In this document: positions 7,014 to 11,397 of the stretch, in pieces
Layout: each line of letters opens with the position of its first letter
Position numbering within the stretch: position 1 is the first letter of the stretch
NCBI GenBank assembly: GCA_902489955.1
Contig: CABUBY010000052.1
Span: 1 to 11,397 of the forward strand
DNA length: 11,397 nt
Direction of reading: 5' to 3'
From: an uncultured Collinsella sp.
Lineage (GTDB): Bacteria; Actinomycetota; Coriobacteriia; Coriobacteriales; Coriobacteriaceae
Made by a program: the position numbers and the translations under genes
The notes under the pieces: model-generated
Told to the model about the DNA's origin: nothing
The model's database searches: none
What the model saw: only the letters and a program-made list of their open reading frames with translations

Positions 7014-7047
7014 GGTTCTCATCCCCCCTTCATAAATCATTTAACTT

Positions 7048-7096
7048 TCTCGCGCGAAGCGGATCTTCCGTGCCGTGCCCACCGCCCGACGCGAGA
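7048..7096 (-). other. Structured leader in front of the carrier gene
   Basis: A 7-bp inverted repeat (TCTCGCG 7048-7054 with CGCGAGA 7090-7096) encloses a GC-rich loop that contains a small GAAG/CTTC hairpin. It lies 35 bp before the chosen carrier start. It could tune translation; there is no visible promoter. Confidence 0.35.
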
Positions 7097-7113
7097 TATT
7101 TACCAGACAAAGC

Positions 7114-7145
7114 CGCTCGGGGTGTGCAGCAAGACACCCCGAGCG
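7114..7145 (-). terminator. Strong hairpin after arcB, terminator or mRNA-stabilising element
   Basis: A perfect 12-bp stem (CGCTCGGGGTGT 7114-7125 with its complement 7134-7145) has an 8-nt loop and lies 16 bp after the arcB stop. On the minus strand it is followed by GCTTTGTCT, a poor U-tract. Partial termination or protection of the arcA-arcB mRNA from 3' decay both fit, and would give less carrier than enzyme. Confidence 0.6.
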
Positions 7146-7160
7146 AGATGCTAGATGCTC

Positions 7161-8156
7161 TTACTTGAGCGTGGCGTACATGACAGCCTTGATGGTGTGC
7201 ATGCGGTTCTCGGCCTCGTCGAAGACCTTGGAAGCGGGGCTCTCGAAGACCTCGTCGGTGACCTCCTGCTCGGTGATGCCGAACTGCTCGCACTTCTCGG
7301 CGCCAATCGTGGTGTTGGTGTCGTGGAAGCTGGGCAGGCAGTGCAGGAAGATGGCACCCGGGTTGGCCATAGCCATGACCTCGGAGGTAACGCGATACGG
7401 GGTGAGCTGAGCGATGCGCTCGGCCCAGACCTCGTCGGGCTCGCCCATGGAGACCCACACGTCGGTGTAGATAACGTCGGCACCGGTGACGCCGTCCTTG
7501 ACGTCGGTGGTCAGCTTGATGGTGCAGCCGTTGGCCTCGGCGATGGGCTTGCAGGCCTCGATGACGTCGTCAGCGGGCATGCACTCCTCGGGACCGCAGG
7601 CCACGAAATTCATGCCGAGCTTGGAGCAGACAACCATGAGGGAGCGAGCAACGTTATTCTTGCAGTCGCCCATGAAGACGAGGGTCTTGCCCTTGATGTC
7701 GTAGTTGAAGTTCTCCTGGACGGTCAGGATGTCGGCGAGCATCTGGGTGGGGTGCCACTCGGTGGTCAGGCCGTTCCAGACAGGCACGCCGGACTTAGCA
7801 GCGAGCTCCTCGACGTCGTCCTGGGCAAAGCCACGGAACTCGATGCCGTCATACATGCGGCCGAGAACGCGGGCGGTGTCCTCGATGGACTCCTTCTTGC
7901 CCATCTGCGACGAACCGGGATCGAGGTAGGTAACGCCCATGCCCAGGTCCATGCCGCCGACCTCGAAGGCGCAGCGGGTACGAGTGGAGGTCTTCTGGAA
8001 GAGCAGAACGATGTTCTTGCCCTCGAGATAGCGGTGCGGAACGCCAGCGCGCTTCATATCCTTGAAGTTCTTGGAGAGCTTGAGCAGGTACTCGATCTCC
8101 TCGGTGGTGAGGTCGAGAAGCTTGAGGAAGCTACGGCCGGAGAGGTTAACACCCAT
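7161..8156 (-). CDS. arcB: Ornithine carbamoyltransferase, catabolic
   Basis: Splits citrulline with phosphate into ornithine and carbamoyl phosphate, the second step of the arginine deiminase pathway; cytosolic. At 331 aa it has the usual length. The carbamoyl-phosphate motif STRTR is at 57-61, with HPTQ at 135-138. The ornithine-binding SMGE loop is at 236-239 and the catalytic HCLP at 272-275, followed by FHDTNTTIG and VFDEAENR (311-318), both typical of catabolic enzymes. The ATG at 8154-8156 has AAAGGA about 8 bp upstream. It follows arcA after 106 bp in the same direction, and the context settles catabolic arcB rather than anabolic argF. Hairpins lie in the spacers on both sides. No missing active-site residue was seen. 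Confidence 0.96.
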   Translation of the reverse strand: MGVNLSGRSFLKLLDLTTEEIEYLLKLSKNFKDMKRAGVPHRYLEGKNIVLLFQKTSTRTRCAFEVGGMDLGMGVTYLDPGSSQMGKKESIEDTARVLGRMYDGIEFRGFAQDDVEELAAKSGVPVWNGLTTEWHPTQMLADILTVQENFNYDIKGKTLVFMGDCKNNVARSLMVVCSKLGMNFVACGPEECMPADDVIEACKPIAEANGCTIKLTTDVKDGVTGADVIYTDVWVSMGEPDEVWAERIAQLTPYRVTSEVMAMANPGAIFLHCLPSFHDTNTTIGAEKCEQFGITEQEVTDEVFESPASKVFDEAENRMHTIKAVMYATLK

Positions 8157-8201
8157 GGTTTGATTCCTTTCGAAGAAATGAATTACGTAAGTATTAGTGT
8201 T

Positions 8202-8249
8202 GCCCGTTTAACGGGCGAAGCCGGTGCGGTTGTAGGGGGACCGCACCGG
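8202..8249 (-). other. Paired hairpins in the arcA-arcB spacer
   Basis: CCGGTGCGGT (8221-8230) pairs perfectly over 10 bp with ACCGCACCGG (8240-8249), and GCCCG/CGGGC (8202-8216) makes a second small palindrome. No U-tract follows on the minus strand, so simple termination is unlikely. The likely effect is RNA processing or stabilisation that sets the arcA to arcB ratio. The core CGGTGCG also occurs in the hairpin after the right-edge arcA (11257-11290). Confidence 0.55.
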
Positions 8250-8262
8250 AAACGGAAAGACC

Positions 8263-9504
8263 TTAGAGGTCCTCGCGCCAGAAGGGCATGCTCATGCAGC
8301 GCGGGCCGCCGCGGCCGCGGGAGAGCTCGGCGGAGGGCACGACGAGAAGGTCCAGGCCCTCCTTGTACAGCACGTCGTTGGTGACGGTGTTGCGGGCGTA
8401 GACGCAGATCTTGCCGGGCTCGACGCACAGGGTGTTGGAGCCGTCGTTCCACTGCTCGCGGGAGGCCGCGATCGGGTCGCCGCCGCCGCAGGGGATCAGC
8501 TTGACCTGGTCGACGCCGGTGGCGTCCTCCAGGACGTGCTCGAGGGTGTCCTCGATCAGGCGGATGTTCACGTCGCCCGGGTTCTTGCCGGCGGTCAGCT
8601 CGTAGACGCGCAGGGTGCCCATGATGGCGGGGTGGATCGTGAACTTATCGACGTCGATCTGGGTGAAGACCGTGTCGAGGTGCATGAAGGCGCGCGAGAC
8701 CGGGATGTCGAAGGCCAGGATGCGCTCGACCTTGGAGTCGGAGTTCCAGAAGATGTTCTGGGCCATGACGTCGATCGCGGCGGCCTGGGTGCGCTGGGAG
8801 ATGCCGACGGCGAGGGTCTTCTCGTTGATGTTCAGCACGTCGCCGCCCTCGGTGTGGAACTGGCAGTCGCGGCGGAAGTACAGCGAGACGTCCTTGTAGT
8901 CGGGGTGGTACTTGAAGACGTACTTGCCGTACAGGGTCTCGCGGTTGCGGGTGACCGAGTACATGCGGTTGAGGTTGACGCCCTCGCCGACGACCGCGAA
9001 CGGGTCGCGGGTGAAGTAGAGGTTGGGCATCGGGTCGATGATCAGGTCGGACTCGGACTCGGAGTTGACCAGGGAGTCGAGGGTCGTGGACGCCGTGAGG
9101 GGCATGTCGATCTCGGACTTGGTCATGCCGGCCATGGTCTTCTTGACGAACTCGAGGTTGTCCTCGATGGAGTCCAGCTTCTCGCGGACGATCTGCGGCA
9201 TGTGCTGGCCGCGGATGCCGGCCTCGGCGATGTACTGGTCGGTGAACTCGGCGCGGGCGCCGGGGACCTGGTCGAACACCTCGGCGACGAGGTTCTCGAG
9301 GTAGAGCACCTCCACGCCCTGGTCCCTCAGGATCTGGGCGAAGGTGTCGTGCTCCTGCTGCGCGACCTCCAGGAACGGGACGTCGTCGAACAGGAGTCGC
9401 TCGAGCTCGTCGGGCGGCAGGTTGAGGAGCTCGTCGCCGGGACGGTGCAGGCAGACCTTCCTGAGCTTGCCGATCTCGGAAGGCACGTGCAGACCTTTCG
9501 TCAT
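8263..9504 (-). CDS. arcA: Arginine deiminase
   Basis: Hydrolyses arginine to citrulline and ammonia, the first step of the arginine deiminase pathway; it supports energy and acid resistance in anaerobes. At 413 aa it has the normal length. Family motifs run in order: LHRPGDEL (19-26), LYFTRDPF (162-169, Asp166), HTEGGDVL (217-224, Glu219), FMHLDTVF (273-280, His275 and Asp277), REQWNDGSNTL (349-359) and the C-terminal GGPRCMSMPFW with the nucleophile Cys403. All catalytic residues are present. The ATG at 9502-9504 has AGGAGG only 2 bp upstream and AAAGG 9 bp upstream. Third codon positions are almost all G or C, which stands out against the AT-rich stretch in front. It is preceded by a long regulatory region and followed by arcB. 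A second copy ends at the right edge of the window. Confidence 0.97.
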   Translation of the reverse strand: MTKGLHVPSEIGKLRKVCLHRPGDELLNLPPDELERLLFDDVPFLEVAQQEHDTFAQILRDQGVEVLYLENLVAEVFDQVPGARAEFTDQYIAEAGIRGQHMPQIVREKLDSIEDNLEFVKKTMAGMTKSEIDMPLTASTTLDSLVNSESESDLIIDPMPNLYFTRDPFAVVGEGVNLNRMYSVTRNRETLYGKYVFKYHPDYKDVSLYFRRDCQFHTEGGDVLNINEKTLAVGISQRTQAAAIDVMAQNIFWNSDSKVERILAFDIPVSRAFMHLDTVFTQIDVDKFTIHPAIMGTLRVYELTAGKNPGDVNIRLIEDTLEHVLEDATGVDQVKLIPCGGGDPIAASREQWNDGSNTLCVEPGKICVYARNTVTNDVLYKEGLDLLVVPSAELSRGRGGPRCMSMPFWREDL

Positions 9505-9826
9505 GGCCTCCTACCTTTCTTTCGGGCCCTTGTCAGGGCCGATTCGTTAGCGCCCCTCCGTGTGAGGCGTTATTGCTGACGACATATTTATATCCAAAAT
9601 CAGCTCATACTTCCACCTTGCCCCCGAACGGTTTTTTATAGGGGGTGAACGGCATACACATATACTTCACGCATGGCACACTTCATCTTAATAAAGCGTA
9701 TTTACGTGCTTAAACGCGTTTTAATCCTAAAATCAAATGGAACTAAACTTTGTTAAACCATCCTCAAATTGCATATTTCCAATAAACCTATGAATAGAAT
9801 TAGCGGTTCATACCGCGTCTCAACCA

Positions 9827-9844
9827 TTTTCATTTTTATTCAGA
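9827..9844 (-). promoter_or_regulatory. ARG-box-like site
   Basis: On the minus strand TCTGAATAAAAATGAAAA matches the known Bacillus-type ArgR/AhrC box (CATGAATAAAAATTCAAG) over its left half and centre, with the right half poor. Single TGAATA half-sites occur nearby at 9791-9796 (plus strand) and 9858-9863 (minus strand), the latter 21 bp from the one inside this box. No ArgR gene is in the window, so the regulator is inferred. Confidence 0.35.
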
Positions 9845-9866
9845 AAAAAGTTTGTCCTATTCATTT

Positions 9867-9913
9867 CTGGTAAATAAATTACCGTTTACCAGACGCTTGA
9901 TACCGTTCACCGG
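9867..9913 (-). promoter_or_regulatory. Phased direct repeats, possible operator
   Basis: TACCGTTTACCAG (9880-9892) and TACCGTTCACCGG (9901-9913) are direct repeats with two differences, exactly 21 bp apart (two helical turns). CTGGTAAA (9867-9874) also forms an inverted repeat with TTTACCAG (9885-9892). A related GGTTCATACC lies inside a GCGGT/ACCGC palindrome at about 9813-9826. This pattern suits cooperative binding of one regulator on one face of the DNA. Confidence 0.4.
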
Positions 9914-9988
9914 AAACTCAGTATAAGGCCCAGCGGATACCGGCTCGCTTTACGGCCCCATTTGTAACAACTTGACTTCTCGGTATAG

Positions 9989-10027
9989 AAAAACGGACCC
10001 GCTTCACTAGGGAAACGGGTCCGTTTT
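9989..10027. terminator. Bidirectional terminator after the aminotransferase gene
   Basis: A perfect 12-bp stem (AAAACGGACCCG 9990-10001 with CGGGTCCGTTTT 10016-10027) has A/T-rich ends on both sides, giving TTTTTC after it on the minus strand and TTTTCG on the plus strand. It ends the aminotransferase transcript 49 bp past the stop and insulates the arcA control region. Confidence 0.88.
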
Positions 10028-10076
10028 CGATTATCTTCGGCCAATTTAGATAACGCCCTCGAAGATCATCGGAATC

Positions 10077-11201
10077 CTAGCGATCAAACTCCGCCAGCGC
10101 CTCGCCCAAAAGCCTCAGGCCCTCGCGCAGAACGTCCTCGCGCGCGCAGTAGCCCAGGCGTGCGCCACAGGGAAGCTCAAAGCGGCTGCCGGGTACCAGC
10201 AGCACTCCCCTCTCGGACAGCAGGCGCTTGCAGAACTCCTCGTCGTCCTCGGGAATATCCAGCTGGATAAACGAGGTAGACACGCCCTGTGGGGCCGTCC
10301 AGGAAACGCGATGCTGCGTATCGATCCAAGCCTGCGCGATATCGCGGTTGCCAAACACGATCTTGCGATTGCGCTCGAGGATCTTGTCCTTGTGCTCAAG
10401 CACATAGGTCGCCAAGGCGTCGTTGAACACACCGCCGCAGATCATGGTGTAATCGCGATAGGTACGGATGCGGTTGGACACCTCTTCGTCGGCCACGACC
10501 CAGCCCACGCGGGCCGCAGGCGTCGAATAGGTCTTCGACAACGAGTTGGTGACAATGGCCCTCTCGTACACGTCGACCATCGACATAAAGGACTCAGTGT
10601 TCTCAAGCGGCAGATACACCTCGTCGCACAGCACGTAGGCGCCCACCGAACGGGCGATCTCGGCAATCTGGCCGAGCATATCGGTATCGAGCACCGTACC
10701 GATGGGGTTCGATGCGTTGTTTATGCAGATAAGCTTGGTGTTGGGGCGCACCAAGCGCTTGAGTTCCTCGATATCGGGCTTCCAGCCGAGTTCCTCGCAA
10801 AGCTCCCAATACTCGACCTCGGCGCCCAGCGTGCGCGGAATCTCGTAGAGCGGCGCGTAGGTGGGCCACTCGGCGATAACGTGGTCGCCGGGCTCGACCA
10901 CGGCCATGATGGCGTTGAGGTTCGCACCCGTGCAGCCATTGGTCTGCAGAATGTGGTCGGGATTGACCTCCCGACGATACAGCTTGGCAACCACGGCCTT
11001 AAACTCCGGCGAGCCCTCGATCCAGCCGTAGTTCATCTTCTCGCGGTCCAAGCGCTCGTAGAACGTGGCGCCGTCCTGCTCATCGAGCGCGCGCAGCTCG
11101 CCCATGGTGAGCGACGAGATCGTCGACTGGGCGATGTCCCACGTGGCACTTTTCTCCCAAACGTTGAGCCATTCCTCAACGCCAATCGTCTTGATGTCCA
11201 T
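10077..11201 (-). CDS. arcT: PLP-dependent aminotransferase, ArcT type
   Basis: A 374-aa fold-type I (class I/II) PLP aminotransferase. The Schiff-base lysine is Lys223 in SLSKTYSTPAARVGW. Other family marks are Asn165 in NASNPIG, Asp193 in CDEVY, Tyr115 in the WPTYAPLYE cofactor region, Arg231, and Arg348 in ARLGY for the substrate carboxylate. The N-terminus (VEEWLNVWEKSATWDIAQSTISSLTMGEL) resembles proteins called ArcT in lactic-acid-bacterial arginine deiminase clusters and, more distantly, capreomycidine synthases, which act on arginine derivatives. The true reaction is unknown; a role in arginine, ornithine or citrulline metabolism is inferred from context. The frame is open 18 codons further up, but the ATG at 11199-11201 has AAGGAG 7 bp before it. 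It lies between two arcA genes, with a hairpin before it and a terminator after it. Confidence 0.8.
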   Translation of the reverse strand: MDIKTIGVEEWLNVWEKSATWDIAQSTISSLTMGELRALDEQDGATFYERLDREKMNYGWIEGSPEFKAVVAKLYRREVNPDHILQTNGCTGANLNAIMAVVEPGDHVIAEWPTYAPLYEIPRTLGAEVEYWELCEELGWKPDIEELKRLVRPNTKLICINNASNPIGTVLDTDMLGQIAEIARSVGAYVLCDEVYLPLENTESFMSMVDVYERAIVTNSLSKTYSTPAARVGWVVADEEVSNRIRTYRDYTMICGGVFNDALATYVLEHKDKILERNRKIVFGNRDIAQAWIDTQHRVSWTAPQGVSTSFIQLDIPEDDEEFCKRLLSERGVLLVPGSRFELPCGARLGYCAREDVLREGLRLLGEALAEFDR

Positions 11202-11256
11202 GGCCAAGCTCCTTACAAAAGCAGTCATCCAATCGTGTTGACGTCCCTCATACAAG

Positions 11257-11290
11257 ATTGGGGCGGTGCGAAAACCCGCACCGCCCCAAT
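11257..11290 (-). terminator. Strong hairpin between the right-edge arcA and arcT
   Basis: A perfect 14-bp G/C-rich stem (ATTGGGGCGGTGCG 11257-11270 with its complement 11277-11290) has a 6-nt loop. On the minus strand it is followed by CTTGTATG, so the U-tract is weak. It may end most transcripts of the upstream arcA while letting some read into arcT; no strong promoter for arcT is visible in the 56 bp that remain. A smaller 7-bp hairpin (ACATCTA/TAGATGT, 11297-11318) precedes it. Confidence 0.6.
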
Positions 11291-11350
11291 GGGAGACATC
11301 TAATGGCAGCTAGATGTATGTATTATGACCTGTACGGGTCCTGAAAGACC

Positions 11351-11397
11351 TTAGAGGTCCTCGCGCCAGAAGGGCATGCTCATGCAGCGCGGGCCGC
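11351..11397 (-). CDS. arcA: Second arginine deiminase gene, C-terminal end only
   Basis: The last 14 codons and stop of a second arcA, cut by the window edge. They read GPRCMSMPFWREDL, which includes the catalytic cysteine, and are identical in bases to the end of the complete arcA at 8263. Identity also covers the 8 bp after the stop (11343-11350 against 8255-8262), 55 of 55 bases in all, then breaks off. The gene could be full length or a remnant; this cannot be seen here. It would be the first gene of the arc cluster in transcription order. Confidence 0.85.
   Translation of the reverse strand, partial: GPRCMSMPFWREDL

Larger units (their letters stand above)
9505..9988 (-). promoter_or_regulatory. 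Long AT-rich control region and leader of arcA
   Basis: About 480 bp without a credible gene; the stretch 9585-9900 is far richer in A/T than its surroundings. The 5' leader near arcA folds into GGCCCT/AGGGCC (9525-9540), just before the ribosome site, and a stem with one bulged base joining CGCCTC with GAGGGGCG (about 9549-9567). A -10-like TATAAA lies on the minus strand at 9635-9640, without a clear -35. AAACGCGTTT (9712-9721) is a perfect palindrome that could be an operator. Further possible operators lie at 9789-9913. The region probably holds the promoter for arcA-arcB-carrier and its control by arginine, oxygen or carbon source; no start site can be fixed by eye. Confidence 0.5.

Noticed and set aside
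7155..8384. Long plus-strand open frame (409 aa) opposite arcB
   Set aside because: Mirrors arcB codons exactly, has low-complexity Leu/Gly/Val content, and arcB is unmistakable on the other strand.
8536..9579. Long plus-strand open frame (347 aa) opposite arcA
   Set aside because: It is the antisense shadow of a gene with G/C-biased third positions; its protein is a low-complexity Val/Asp/Gly/Leu string with no domain.
9737..9793. 18-codon frame on the plus strand in the AT-rich island
   Set aside because: Has an ATG and stop but no Shine-Dalgarno sequence and no sign of an arginine-rich leader peptide.
9970..9989. Plus-strand promoter TTGACT...TATAGA
   Set aside because: The boxes are only 6 bp apart and no plus-strand gene follows.
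10311..11303. Plus-strand open frame (330 aa) opposite the aminotransferase
   Set aside because: Antisense shadow; the minus-strand protein has all PLP enzyme motifs.

Overview
The window looks like a chromosomal segment of a moderately GC-rich, anaerobic actinobacterium of the Collinsella type (Coriobacteriia). This is inferred from the G/C-rich third codon positions, the Gram-positive style genes (catabolic arginine deiminase operon, UPF0371/DUF1846 protein) and the pyrG-xerD pairing; no rRNA or other taxonomic marker is present. All eight complete genes and one gene fragment lie on the minus strand, so the transcript reads from the right edge to the left edge.

Right part (7014-11397): arginine catabolism. 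In transcription order there is the last 14 codons of an arginine deiminase gene cut by the window edge, a PLP aminotransferase of the ArcT type, a 570-bp AT-rich regulatory stretch, a complete arginine deiminase (arcA), a catabolic ornithine carbamoyltransferase (arcB), and a YfcC-family membrane carrier in the position where arcD is normally found. The visible part of the right-edge arcA is identical, base for base, to the end of the complete copy, including 8 bp past the stop codon. The aminotransferase is therefore bracketed by two nearly identical arcA genes. ArcA would convert arginine to citrulline and ammonia, ArcB would convert citrulline and phosphate to ornithine and carbamoyl phosphate, and the carrier probably exchanges arginine and ornithine. 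Carbamate kinase (arcC), which would capture the ATP, is not in the window. Strong GC-rich hairpins sit in every spacer of this cluster.

Middle (4930-5534): a 605-bp gene-free stretch packed with inverted repeats. It holds the arcD-side terminator, three small hairpins just after the carrier stop, a 12-bp perfect hairpin, a 100-bp long imperfect hairpin, a diverged tandem repeat of about 73 bp, and a 69-bp palindromic element. This is the least explained part of the window.

Left part (1-4929): a UPF0371/DUF1846 protein with its own terminator, a small winged-helix DNA-binding protein with its own terminator, then CTP synthase (pyrG) followed after 2 bp by the tyrosine recombinase xerD. These look like ordinary housekeeping genes. 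Four starts were set downstream of the longest open frame because Shine-Dalgarno sequences or gene overlap support them: xerD, the winged-helix gene, the DUF1846 gene and the aminotransferase. The YfcC start was moved in the same way.
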